Below are positions 32,514 through 42,714 of a stretch of DNA of 64,000 bases, one piece after another; within the stretch, counting starts at the first letter, position 1; the number at the start of each line of letters is the position of its first letter. The notes beneath the pieces were generated by a model. The model was not told the origin of the DNA. It saw only the letters and a list, made by a program, of their open reading frames with translations, and did not search any database. This DNA comes from Cladocopium goreaui (taxonomy: Eukaryota > Sar > Dinophyceae > Suessiales > Symbiodiniaceae), in the NCBI GenBank assembly GCA_947184155.2, contig CAMXCT020002013.1, forward strand, positions 277,501 to 341,500, given 5' to 3'. The translations under genes and the position numbers were made by a program.

Positions 32514-32608
32514 TTATCTTCGGAAACTCCCCAAATCCACTCCCCGACCCCGGGATCCACCGAGGACGCTGCCATGACTGGGCCATTCCGCGCTATCAAT
32601 CCTTGGAT
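32514..32608 (-). CDS. rpl1: uL1 last exon with stop codon
   Basis: CCAAAG|AT completes an aspartate and reads PRIDSAEWPSHGSVLGGSRG to a TAA at 32514. The DP right after GPSIVS matches the natural end of L1; the rest is an extra Gly/Arg-rich tail. Confidence 0.7.
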
Positions 32609-35600
32609 CTTTTGGTGGATGATCTTCCAAAGTTGAGGTCATGAGTATATCAATGGATTGGTTTAAGGGAAAATCGAAACCGGAAACCATAGATTTTCCC
32701 ATGAAGATCATGGGGCTTTCCTGTAAATTTTCCATTAAACCAATCCATTGAGTATATCTAATTGGTGGTATACCTACCCCCCTGAAAAATATGAGTGAGT
32801 TGGGATATACCTAAGTATTTGTTCCTAAAAAGTTTTTTCTTCACCACCATAACTGGTTGGTGGTATACCTACCCCCCTGAAAAATATGAGTTCGTCAGAT
32901 TGGATCATGATTCCCAACTGAATGGGAAAATTAAAAAAAAATGTTCCAAACCACCAACATTTGGTATATTGATGTGGTTAAAACAATGTCATAAACTACC
33001 CATTTTCCTGGGAATGGTAACCATACCACCTATAAAAATGGTGACTGGGGGAGAGTTTATGACATTGTTTTAACCACAAAAAGCTGGTGATGGTGGGTGA
33101 AGATGATGAAACTGTTCCTGGAGAACCTCCAATAGGAACCTTCAGGAACCAGGTCCCCACCGAAAACGCCAAGATCATAGATGATCATAGGGTCACACGA
33201 TGTCGCACAATGTCTCCAACCCTATGTGGGTCACAAACGATCCGGAAGTCGAAGCAAAGGTGGGGATGGAACCGGCACGAATCACAGTTTCTAGAGAGTT
33301 AACCAGGTCCTTTAGGCAGCACTTCAGTGGTCAATAGGACATCATGTGCTTTATTTTAGCTGGAACACCACTACACTGATACCACCTTTACTATATTTTA
33401 CCATAAGGTGTTGCTGTCTTTCCCTATCATGTAATGATGTAATGGTCAAAAATTGGAAGGCAGTCCCCGCTTGTAAGACAAACCCATATGTGTCATGGTC
33501 TGGTAAAATGGGCATGGTAATCTGTCCAAGTATGGAATCCAAACACATAATGGGCATATGAATCACGATGAAAATGGAAGACACTCCCCCAATCTGGGCA
33601 ATATAATTCATGCCAGTTTCGACCGTGGCACAGATGCATATTCTGACTATAATGTTATATAATGTTATATTAAAATCTCCATATGTTTGATGGTAAAATC
33701 ATCATAAACATCCCCAAGTGTGTTGCTTCAAACCGCCCAATGCTTCACCCTGTTACGGCCCTTGGGATCCCTTGGGTCACCAGACACGATGGACGGCCCA
33801 CCGTGCGACTGGATGTGCATCTTGGAGAAAAAGTCCTGCGATTGGCATCCCCAGTGGTGAATTTTGATCCCCAAAAATAGATCAATGGATTGGTTTAAGG
33901 GAAAAAATCTACAGGAAACCATAGATTTTCCCATTAAATATGGGGTTTTCCTGTAAATGTTCCCTTAAACCAATCCATTGAATAGACTTACTGGTGCGTT
34001 TTACGTAGGGAATGGATGGGACTGGGGAAATGGGATGATTATTACTAGTGATTATAGATCATTCCCTCATTGGTGCGTTTTACGTAGGGTTGCTGGATGG
34101 GTTGCTGGGGGTTGCGATTGGATGATGATTATTCCCGAAAATTCCCTGCGTAAAACGCACCAGTAAGTAGAAGAAGTGAAGCTGGTTGGTGGTATACCTA
34201 CCCCTCTGAAAAATATGAGTTCGTCGGTTGGGATGATGACATTCCCAACAGATGGAAAAATAAAAAAAAACAAACCACCAACCAGGAAGGTTCAATTTGG
34301 GCTATTTTACCCTCTGGTAAACGTTTACATAACTATGGAAAATCACCATGCTATTTAGCTGGCTAAATCAACGAACTTTCGATAAAAGGGCCATTTTCAA
34401 TATATCGCAAACTGAAAAAACGTTTACCAGAGGGTAAGTCGGGTAAGTGGTGCCATCCCCAGATTTTTCGATCTGGGGGACTGGATGGCCGCACCTCGGG
34501 GGACCCCGGGGACCTCGCCCGTGAGTCTGCGACTTGGGGCCTGGGGACTGTCGGGTATCTCCACTGGTCTGACCATTTTCGTGGTTCAAAACATTTCAAA
34601 TCCATTTCTTCTCCCACTCCAGATTTTAGATCAACTTTAGTGCTTGGATTTATACATCACGTTAACCCTCGAAATCACCCCGAAATCACCCGAAATCATG
34701 CAGGATATACCAACACCATGGATCATATCCAGATCTGGAGTGTGTCAGACTGACCATGTCTTGCCAGGAATGACCATGTTCCATCCATTTTCCATCCATT
34801 TTCAATTTTCGCTCCTTCTGCTTCTTGGCTCCCTCCGGGGCTTTGTCAGCCAACTGTTGCAGCAAGCTGCGAAGATTCTCCAGCAACCTTGGACAACAAT
34901 CGCTACGTCCATCCCCCGAGTCCGTTGTCCCCCAAGAAGGACGGATGTGTGTTTGAAAATATGGGCAATATACGGCCCAAGATAGATAGATATATATATA
35001 TATATATTATATTATATTATATTATATTATATATTATATATTATATTATATTATATTATATTATATAATATTATATTATATTATATTGTATTATATTATA
35101 TTATATTGTATTGTATTATATTATATTATATTATATTGTATTATATTATATTATATTATATTATATTGTATTATATTATATTATATTATATTATAATATT
35201 ATATAATATATATATATAGAATATATATAATATAATATATATATATATATAGAATATATATAATATATATATAGTGGGAAAGTTGGTAAATCATGTCTTC
35301 AGAGTGGGAAATCATGATTGGCATACCATGACTATCAAAAAGCCCCCAGCCCAATCCACAGCCTCTTGGATTCCCGGGCTTTTCCTTGCCCTGCGACTGT
35401 TTGCCAAAGGGCACCGAGATCTCGGACGGACGGACCGTCGGACGTCCAGGGGATGACTTCTGATTCTCTTGGATCAAACTGGTTTAATGGGATTTATAGC
35501 GATTTAATGGGATTTAATGGGATTTATAGCGATTTAATGGGATTTAATGGGATTTTATAGTGATTTAATGGGATATTAATGGGATATACCCTCTGGTAAA

Positions 35601-38600
35601 CTAACATAGCTATTGAAAATGACCATTTATAGTGAGTTTTCCCATTAAAAATGGTGATGTTCCATAGTTGTGTAAACGTTTACCAGAGGGTAAACATACT
35701 TAAACTATAGTCTAAACTGGACATTTACCCTCTGGTAATGACTAAGAGTTGGCGATATATTGAAAATGGCCCAGTCGAAAGTTCGTTGGTTTAGCCAGCT
35801 AAATAGCATGGTGATTTTCAATAGCCATTTCGATTGTTGTACGTTTTTATGGTTCCCCAATCCTAATCACCATCACTCACGGTGAGGTCGATAGTCTTTT
35901 TTTTTCGGCCCACCAAGAGATGGCCGATGGAACACGATGAGATTGTTACCTTCATGCACCAATGGTATATTTGCCTATATCAATGGCCATTTCAGGAACC
36001 TAAGGAACCTAAATTGGAGGTACCTACCATATATCAAGGCCTATGTATGGGAATATCCCCACACAATATGGCCTTATATGGTAAAGTACCTCCATTCTAG
36101 GATCCTGAAATTTCCATTGACTATAGATTGCATTGAAATGCCACCATTTGACCAAAATCAACTGCCAAATCTAGGCGCATTTTGCGCATGTATGGCACAG
36201 GAAGTGTCAAGCCGTGCTTGAGGGACAGCATCGTTTTTGTGCCACGTCTTCAACTGAGCCATATCCGAACCCCCCCTTTTATATGGTTTACTGGATATGC
36301 AGGCTTTAGCAGCTAGTCATCAACTATGGGAATCCTGCCCCCAACGAGTAGGAAGGCATGAGCGAATCTTTGGCCAACCCATCCCCAGAAACCCAGCTTT
36401 GATGACTGGAATCGTTTATTGATGGCACTAAAACTCGGAATCCTCAAACAAAAGAGGACAGTTGTTGCCGTACGTTGCTTAGACAAGGTTATCTATAACA
36501 TATATGTATATATATATATATTATGTATATGTATAATATATTATGATATATTATAATATACTATTGTATATGTATACTTGTATAATCTTGTATATTGAAT
36601 TACACATTGGTCTACCTCAATTTTTTCTCATGTCCAACTTTTCTCTCGGCCCAGGAACCACCATTCGCGCTCCACTGCGGAGCTCGAGGGTTCCTGGCAC
36701 CGGCCCGGTTTGTTTGCCACCAATATCTAGCAACAAATATGAGGGATTGTCAGTCAGTCACAAAAAATGGGGGTACATCTATGGAATCTATGGTTTTTTT
36801 TCTTAAGTCAACTGGGAGATTTTCAGTTTTCCTCACCATGACTTGGATGATTTGGGGTACCCCCATGACTTAAGAACCTCCATGAAGCAACAACATGATC
36901 TTTGGATGTGGCTTAAAATGGGGTATAGCCCCAATATAAGGCAATAAGCACTAGGGAGACTTATGATTAATGATTAACCAGCGGATTTGGGGTTTTCCAA
37001 CAAACCCAAAAGCTGGTTGGGGTATTATGGGGATATATTGGGGATATAACTAACCGAGGTATTGTTGGAAATACATTATATATCATATATGGTAACATTC
37101 TATTGACATTCAAGTATCTTCTACATAGATGGGAATTCGGGAGGCACTTAGGGGAATATGATGGGATAGAATCTGATATATACCCTCTGGTTATTTAACA
37201 TAGCCATGGAAAATCCCTTATAAATGGAGGGTTTTAATGGGAAAATCATCTATAAATGGGCCATTTTCCATGGCTATGTTAAATAACCAGAGGGTACATG
37301 GCTTCAGCAACTCATCAACTCATCAAACTGAAAAATTCACCCCAAAGCCATCCACGGCTCGCCTCCTTTCTTCCACTCCTTGATGGCTCCCTCAATGTCA
37401 CTCACCTGATCCAGGATGATCCAGGTTGATCCATCACCGATGGTCGAAGAGTCGAAGATGAAACCCATAAGATATTTTTTTCAGATTTTTTGGGCTACCC
37501 TCTGGTAAACTAACATAGCTATGGAAAATCACTATTTTTAATGGGTAAATCCACTGTAAATGGTCATGTTCAATAGCTATGTTAGTTTACCGGAGGCTAC
37601 CCGAAACATGTTGAAACTACCAAGCACTTTGTCATTGAATCATATTGAATCCATTTAAGGGGAGTGTGAACCCGATACGCCGGAGCTTCTGTTGGCTTCA
37701 GGGGCCATCCAATCTTTTTCGGGCTACTGAATTTCGACCAAGCAAACTACAATTGACTTCAATCCATGTTTAAACTATCCTTTCATTAAACTGGCTATGA
37801 AAATTGGGGGGACATGCCAGTTGAATCATTTCGAGACAGACCCATAGCAACCCCCCAAAAGATGTCGAAAAGCTCAACAATCTATCTAGTTTGAAGGGTT
37901 GCTATGACTGGCATAAACTCCCCACTTTTTCACACCATCTCTCCCAACCAAGATTCCCTGCTACGGTGCCAGACTTGGGAGACGGCATCAAGCGCCTGCG
38001 TTCGAAGGATCCCCCTATCAATCCATGGCGCTGGTATTTTTGGCTGCTTGGATTGCTTGACTGGGGATTTTTGATGGTTAATGTATAGGACAATAGCACC
38101 GCGAAGCGCGTGAACTGGACGAGGATGATCAGGGATGATTTAGGGCATTATACGGGTGTCAACATGTGTCAACCCATAAATGAAACTGGAATCGTAAACC
38201 AGCTGCCAGACAAGGCTGGGATATTGCTCCCAGCGACGCCCCCCACCTCTTTCCCAAGATTTTACCGAGCTTTGCCAGGGCTGGCATGCTGGCAGGCTTA
38301 GTAATCAAGACCTGAGTCACCGCTGGGTGCGTTCAACGTAGAACCAACGCTGGTTGAACTGGACAAGGCTGAAAGGCTTGCTTGATGAAGTCAGATAGAT
38401 ACATAGATACATAGATACATAGATACATAGCCATGCATGTTACTTCGATGTAAGATGAACTTTGGATGGATATGGATGGATATGGGTGGATATGGATGGA
38501 TATGGATATGGATCTTCAGCGTCATAAAATTTCGATCTCCCAGTCATCTGACATCCCATGAGATGCGTCCAAGCAGCATCGAACTCAAACTCCTCTGCTT

Positions 38601-41466
38601 GAATCTGATCTTGAAGTGTCTGCAAAAAGGGCCCCAATGCGGCCCAAAAAATGCTGGGGATCCGGTAAACAAAAAAAAACACAAAATGCTGGGAGTATCT
38701 GGGAGTTGTTCTGAGTGATTCGAGATGTCCTTCGCCGTTGGAAAAAACATATCACCAAAACAGTCTACAATCAAGTCATGTTCAATATTTCATTTAATAA
38801 ATTGGTGATGTTAGTGGATTCAATATTCATTGAATTTAATGGATTCCAATGGCTGCCTTTTTGAAAGAACTTTGCAGTCGTTGCTGTCTGATTTGGAACA
38901 ACTCCAACTGTCATTGATCTCTGCATATCTCGGTAGGAACTCTCCACACGCTTGACTTACCCTCTGGTTATTTAACATAGCCATGGAAAATCACCATTTC
39001 TAATAGGTAAACCATCTATAAACGGGCCATTTTCCATGGCTATGTTAAATCCGCCCACACCGCTTTGGCGGTGAAGGCGTGCTTATTGGGGGGCAACAGC
39101 AACACTAAATGCTCAATGACATTTGTTAATATAGCAGTCGCTATATCAGCTTTAGCTGGGGGGGGGGGCCAAAAACGGTTTCGCACCGAGACCAGACCCC
39201 AAAAACGGTTTCGCACCGAGACCAGAATACGGTGGTGTTTTCGACATTTTTCGAGGATTTTTGGGTGTCTGAGCGCAAGAGGGTATTGAAATGGAATTTT
39301 GGGTCATTTTGGTAGCTTTCCGGCAATGGAAAAACGGCCAAAAATGAAAAAAACATTGTACATAGCAAGATTTTGCAGGGTTTTTGGATGCCAGAGCATT
39401 GAAAACACTGCAAAAACAAGTGTTTTGGACTGACGTTATAGCAAAAAACGTGTAAATTACCGTATGCTTGACTGGAAACATTACAAAAACACTGTCAAAA
39501 GCAATGTTTTGGAAGGATTTACTGCCTTTATGGCAAAAAACGTGTAAATTACCGTCTGTTTGACTGGAAACATTGAAACACTGTCAAAAACAATGTTTTG
39601 GAAGGATTTCTTATTGAAACTTCTTAGCTTGAAGAGCCCCCACGGGGGAAAACCACCCTTAGCCCCTCTCACGGACCGAAATAAACCTGCGGTGTGGGCG
39701 GCCACCCCACGCGAAGCGGGGTGAATAACCAGAGGGTAGCTGGATCTCCATCTGTAACATCTGAGGCAACATCCCCCAGCTTTAGGCCTTGCCGGCAATG
39801 CTGGCTCCCATATCCAGCATCTGGCGCAGATTGGATCAGATTGGATGTCTGGGTCAACTTTAAGGCCTGTGGGACCATACAGTTGAGTCTACCCTCTGGT
39901 AACCCATTGAAAATTGTGATTTTCCATAATGTTAGTTTACCAGAGGGTAGTTTTTAGTACTAACCATCTAATTTCAGAGGCCAATTTTGACCCATAGTCA
40001 TGATCTGCGGACGAATCTTGGCATTCCAGAGCCGTCAATTTCCACTGCTGGTTGGTTTGAATCCCCTAAAATATGCTCATCTCAACCAAAGCATGGTTGA
40101 GAAAACAATAAATACCCCCTGGTAATTTAAGATAGCCATGGGAAATCACTATGTTTAATAGCTAAATAGATCAGGCCAAATCATGTTAGGGGAAGGTTCA
40201 ACACTATTTCACACCATTCTCCCCATTAAAGCTGCCATTCTATGGAGATCTCCATTTACCCTAACAGCATATTGTTGCTTGTATATTCCATAATCTCCCA
40301 TGATTATCTCATTATATTGCCATTTTATCACCATAAGATTCTTACAAGTAGTAAGTCTCCCACCTTTTCCTGGTTTTAAATACCCCTCAACATCCTCTAT
40401 GGTCATAAATCCTCCATTTTCCCAAGTTTTTCTCGGTTGAATCCCCCTGTTGTTGGTTGTTCAACAACAACCACCACCACCACCACGACGACGACGGCGT
40501 CCAGCCAGATCCTCTCCGACGCCGGTCACCCGGTCACCTCTTTCTCCTGCTCTGGGGCGCAAAAGACGGCCACGCGCTGCTCTTTGCCAAGACCATTCGG
40601 CAGTTGGACCTTGGTCCTGGCCATCGGCCCGGATCCAGCGGAAAAGCCATGGGGGAAACCCGGGAAACCCCGAAAATCAATGGCCATATATAAGGAACCC
40701 AAGGAACCTAAATTGGAGGTACCTACCATAAGGCCTAGAATTAAATGATCTAGAAATGGGAGATTTCACAAAACTTGGTTTTTTTAATGATTTAGCAAAG
40801 AAAAAATAGGCTGGAAACTTGATGATTTATAACTCTGTATTAGAGATATGAAGGGAGATTTAACAATAAAAATGGGATGTGTACGAACAATGTGAGGCTG
40901 ATAAATTGGGAATATCATGACATCATGACAGCCACTTGCAAGAGAGATGTGGTTCTAATGCGTTCAATCGCCAGCCGATGACAAACTTTCGGCCCCTACA
41001 AAGCCATGATTGCTTGTGTCAGCCAGATGGGATTTTTTTCTAAGGGCCTAAAAAGTGATCAATCATAACTATTATAGCCATATTATAGCCATATTATAGC
41101 CATATAAAAAGATCATCATCTGACCAGATGATCATAATAATAAATCAGATGATGATCATAATATGGCATAATGTGGCTATAATATGGCTATAATGATTAC
41201 CCTCTGGTAATTTAACATAGCTATTGAAAATGGCCATTTATAGTGGATTTTCCAATTAAAAGTTGGTGGATCTTTCCATAGTTATGTAAACGTTTACCAG
41301 AGGGTATCATAATCAGATCATCTGACCAGTGATCCCTAAAATGATCCTGGAAAGAGGGCCTGTTTCAACGGCGCTAGCAGATCTGAGTCCTGATCTGCTG
41401 GTCCGGGTACTTGGAGTCCAAGGCCATCTTAAGCTTCAGCCTGACAGAGGGGATGTTCAAACGTGT
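32514..41466 (-). CDS. rpl1: Split gene: bacterial-type ribosomal protein uL1 (L1), organellar
   Basis: Twelve exons: 41466-41390, 40616-40538, 39820-39788, 38619-38553, 38280-38247, 37995-37957, 37400-37363, 36693-36662, 35420-35395, 34902-34815, 33835-33781, 32608-32514; phases agree at all eleven joins. The product follows bacterial L1 almost residue for residue: SKYPDQQIRTKVQLPNGLGK (bacterial SDQ.VRGTV.LPHG.GK), VAVFCAPEQEKE, LDMGASIAGK (GADIVGG), FEFDAAWTHLMG, LAKLGKILGKRRLMPSPKSG (LGRILGPRGLMPNPK.G), IEGAIKEWKKG, ISVPFGK (IH.PIGK), LLENLRSLLQQL, KAPEGAK, GGPSIV (TMGPSV). uL1 forms the L1 stalk of the large subunit and binds 23S rRNA at the E site. The bacterial type in a spliced nuclear gene implies mitochondrion or plastid. 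The N-terminal ~45 residues and any targeting peptide lie upstream. A C-terminal extension of about 30 residues ends in TAA. Several donors are GC or GA. Confidence 0.85.
32651..32750. repeat. Family D palindrome
   Basis: CAATGGATTGGTTTAAGGG ... TTAAACCAATCCATTG, next to the last uL1 exon. Confidence 0.8.
32853..32960. repeat. Family B element
   Basis: Full copy; a truncated left end of another lies at 32761-32806. Confidence 0.85.
32974..33077. repeat. Family E palindrome
   Basis: TGTGGTTAAAACAATGTC ... GACATTGTTTTAACCACA. Confidence 0.8.
33781..33835 (-). CDS. rpl1: uL1 exon K
   Basis: ATCGCAG|GAC to TCTG|GTGACC; encodes DFFSKMHIQSHGGPSIVS, equal to the conserved ..KSV.LSSTMGPS.... strand. 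Confidence 0.8.
33893..33981. repeat. Family D palindrome
   Basis: Second copy with the same ends, 58 bp upstream of uL1 exon K. Confidence 0.8.
33992..34163. repeat. Family C element
   Basis: CTGGTGCGTTTTACGTAGGG ... CCCTGCGTAAAACGCACCAG, with a second direct copy of the left end inside at about 34072. Confidence 0.8.
34182..34285. repeat. Family B element
   Basis: Consensus-like, between family C and family A copies in uL1 intron 10. Confidence 0.88.
34308..34436. repeat. Family A palindrome, GTAAACGTTTAC variant
   Basis: Both arms start CCCTCTGGTAAACGTTTAC; in uL1 intron 10. Confidence 0.8.
34815..34902 (-). CDS. rpl1: uL1 exon J
   Basis: CGTAG|C to AAG|GAGCG (GA donor); encodes LLENLRSLLQQLADKAPEGA, a near match to L1 KL.ENL.ALL..L...KPEGAKG. 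Confidence 0.8.
34985..35275. repeat. TATAT/TATTA microsatellite
   Basis: About 290 bp of TATATTATAT units, in uL1 intron 9. Confidence 0.95.
35395..35420 (-). CDS. rpl1: uL1 exon I (26-bp micro-exon)
   Basis: CCGAG|ATC to CAGTC|GCAGGG (GC donor); encodes ISVPFGKQ. The frame stays open on both sides, so its borders are the least certain of the set. Confidence 0.55.
35484..35586. repeat. Tandem array of the same unit
   Basis: TTTAATGGGATTTATAGCGA units ending at a family-A copy. Confidence 0.85.
35587..35692. repeat. Family A palindrome
   Basis: Begins exactly where the GGGATTTAATGGG tandem array ends. Confidence 0.85.
35726..35852. repeat. Family A, internally related to 34308-34436, right end degenerate
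   Basis: Shares the AAAGTTCGTTG and AGCCAGCTAAATAGCATGG core, inverted, with 34308-34436. Confidence 0.6.
35981..36119. repeat. Family H palindrome
   Basis: Second copy, in uL1 intron 8; half copies lie at 6597-6657 and 40680-40738. Confidence 0.75.
36662..36693 (-). CDS. rpl1: uL1 exon H (32-bp micro-exon)
   Basis: GCCAG|GA to ATG|GTGGTT; encodes TLELRSGARM, aligned to QVRYRNDKNG. Phase is exact on both sides. Confidence 0.6.
37181..37296. repeat. Family A palindrome
   Basis: TTATTTAACATAGCCATGG arms pair almost perfectly; in uL1 intron 7. Confidence 0.85.
37363..37400 (-). CDS. rpl1: uL1 exon G (38-bp micro-exon)
   Basis: GTGAG|T to GGAG|GCGAGC (GC donor); encodes DIEGAIKEWKKG, the helix written VAEAVKNAKAG in E. 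coli. Confidence 0.65.
37496..37599. repeat. Family A palindrome
   Basis: In uL1 intron 6; right end CCGGAGGCTA. Confidence 0.8.
37957..37995 (-). CDS. rpl1: uL1 exon F (39-bp micro-exon)
   Basis: CGCAG|G completes an arginine and reads RLMPSPKSGTVA, the L1 GLMPNPK.GTV signature. A GA donor (CAGG|GAATC) gives exact length to the next exon; a GT donor eight bases on breaks the frame. Confidence 0.75.
38247..38280 (-). CDS. rpl1: uL1 exon E (34-bp micro-exon)
   Basis: ATGCCAG|CC to AAGAG|GTGG; encodes S-LAKLGKILGK. The spacing from M to LG equals that of E. coli L1. Confidence 0.8.
38553..38619 (-). CDS. rpl1: uL1 exon D
   Basis: Pyrimidine tract and TTTGCAG|ACA to GGAT|GTCAG; encodes TLQDQIQAEEFEFDAAWTHL, equal to LIEKI...FDFD.VIATPDMM. 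Confidence 0.8.
39166..39225. repeat. Tandem pair, ~32-bp unit
   Basis: CCAAAAACGGTTTCGCACCG twice in tandem inside the nested element 39051-39723. Confidence 0.85.
39399..39612. repeat. Tandem repeat, ~85-90-bp unit
   Basis: GCAAAAAACGTGTAAATTAC and GACTGGAAACATT recur at a spacing of about 90 bp, 2.4 copies. Confidence 0.85.
39788..39820 (-). CDS. rpl1: uL1 exon C (33-bp micro-exon)
   Basis: CGCCAG|ATG to AAG|GCC (GC donor); encodes MLDMGASIAGK, matching the EAGADIVGG segment of L1. Other frames here are also open, so the choice rests on alignment. Confidence 0.6.
39890..39949. repeat. Family A, 60-bp minimal derivative
   Basis: Only the terminal 25-30 bp of each arm remain, joined directly. 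Confidence 0.8.
40113..40215. repeat. Family A, broken copy
   Basis: Left half only. It then shares CCAAATCATGTT-AGGGG-AAGGTTCAACAC with 46765-46815, so both copies were broken by the same unit. Confidence 0.5.
40538..40616 (-). CDS. rpl1: uL1 exon B
   Basis: GGCCAG|G to GAG|GTGACC; encodes TKVQLPNGLGKEQRVAVFCA, the most family-specific stretch of L1. Confidence 0.85.
41198..41306. repeat. Family A palindrome
   Basis: In uL1 intron 1, embedded in a longer imperfect palindrome (TGATCATAAT, ATGGCTATAAT). Confidence 0.85.
41390..41466 (-). CDS. rpl1: uL1 exon A (first secure exon)
   Basis: CCAG|ACA opens 25 codons including SVRLKLKMALDSKYPDQQI. The end is a GA donor (ATCAG|GACTC), the only choice that keeps Q-I-R-T-K in frame with the next exon. 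Confidence 0.75.
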
Positions 41467-41930
41467 CTGGTCCGTTGATATTGAATGATCTTGAGATGTT
41501 GTTTTTCATAAAATGTATCTATAATATATGGAATATTATAGATGTATCTATATGGAATATTATAGATGTTTAATATATGGAAGATTATAGATTTTTTTTG
41601 TTTAGGTCTAATCTATGACTTTAGTATACTATTCGTTCAACAACTATTCGTTGTGGCAAACCTCAAAGGGCGGCCGAGGGACCCAACAGTCTTCAAGTTT
41701 TCAAGGCCCTAACCACCATCAACCCTTTTATAACTGTACCACACTTATACATAAGTTCTTATCTAGTTGGTTTTTGGGATAACCCATCACCTCGTCAACC
41801 CTTTATATCCACCATGAAACCTGAAAATATCCATCATCAACCCTTACTAACCACCATCAACAATCAGATCATTAACCACTGTTGATCATATGTATATACT
41901 AGTAATAATAACAATAATAATGTGGTCAAA

Positions 41931-42019
41931 ACAATAATAAACCCCCCATTTGGGAATGGTTTATACCAACTATTTATGGTGATGACTAAGGGATGGTTTA
42001 TGACATTGTTTTACCCACA
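41931..42019. repeat. Family E palindrome
   Basis: TGTGGTCAAAACAATAAT ... GACATTGTTTTACCCACA; a second, diverged copy. Confidence 0.7.
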
Positions 42020-42020
42020 T

Positions 42021-42125
42021 TACTCTCTGGTAAATTAACATAGACCCTGAAAATAGCCTAGTTTTAATGGAAACTAATCTTCCAACCCCTATCTGCCAGG
42101 GTCTATGTTAATGTACCAGAGGGTA
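42021..42125. repeat. Family A palindrome, ACATAGACCCTG variant
   Basis: TACTCTCTGGTAAATTAAC ... GTTAATGTACCAGAGGGTA; directly after a family E element. Confidence 0.8.
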
Positions 42126-42495
42126 ATAATGATTCTTGCTGTACATGTTCATTACATACGATAAGAATTCCAATGAAAATAACCAGAAATTCACCAGCAT
42201 TCACCGCCTATCAATGCGACACGAAACATGACCAGTTAGTTCGATGATTTACCGTTTAAAATGCTGACTTTTCCATAGCTTTTTTGTATGTTTACCAGAA
42301 AATATATAACAAATTCAAGGTGCTGCTGCCCTGGTAGGTATACTTATATCCCCCTAATCAACCCAAACGTTCACCAACTCAAAAAAATCAATCAACTTAG
42401 CTATCTTGGGGGCCAACAGTTGTAAGTTGGAATAGAAATCCATTAACTGTAGTTATACCATACGAGTATCATGTTATATTCCCCATCAACTATAC

Positions 42496-42548
42496 TGAAA
42501 ATCTATCAACATCAGCCACCTCCGTGCGCACCACAACTGCTTCGTGCG
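42496..42548 (-). CDS. Possible upstream uL1 exon
   Basis: CGAAG|CG to TCA|GTATAG; encodes HEAVVVRTEVADVDRFS and would join exon A in phase 0. It loosely resembles the DEA.RLVKELA.AKFDE helix of L1. The match is weak and the borders are by eye. Confidence 0.3.
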
Positions 42549-42559
42549 CTTCGTGCGCG

Positions 42560-42700
42560 GGGGTTTCCAACCACCAAGGAGCTCGAAGGTGTCGTCCTTG
42601 TCGTGCCAGTCGCCCTCGTATCCAGCGAAAATGATGTCGATGGCCTGATGGGGGCGGCTTTTGAAGAGATCCAATGCAAAACATCTGAAGTATGTATAGC
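42560..42700 (-). other. Coding-like island, minus strand
   Basis: A GC-rich segment open on the minus strand, with IDIIFAGYEGDWHDKDDTFE before a GTGG that could be a donor. I do not recognise it. It could be a 5' exon of the uL1 gene or belong to another gene. Confidence 0.3.
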
Positions 42701-42714
42701 TCATAAGAATGGTC

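Larger units (their letters stand above)
39051..39723. mobile_element. 673-bp element nested in a family-A copy
   Basis: Flanked by AAT on both sides. It starts CCGCCCACACCGC and carries the reverse complement GCGGTGTGGGCGG at 39689-39701, followed by a small hairpin (CACCCCACGCGAAGCGGGGTG) at the very end. It holds two kinds of tandem repeats and no coding region. The class is not recognised. Confidence 0.65.
38958..39738. repeat. Family A palindrome split by an insertion
   Basis: The left arm runs to TATGTTAAAT at 39050 and the last bases AATAACCAGAGGGTA resume at 39724. Compare the intact copy at 37181-37296. Confidence 0.85.

Noticed and set aside
39152-39481. Minus ORFs of 92-109 codons
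   Set aside because: They lie wholly in the nested repeat element and translate its tandem units.
40437-40748. Plus-strand ORF with His-rich start
   Set aside because: Antisense to uL1 exon B plus a CCA/ACG microsatellite.
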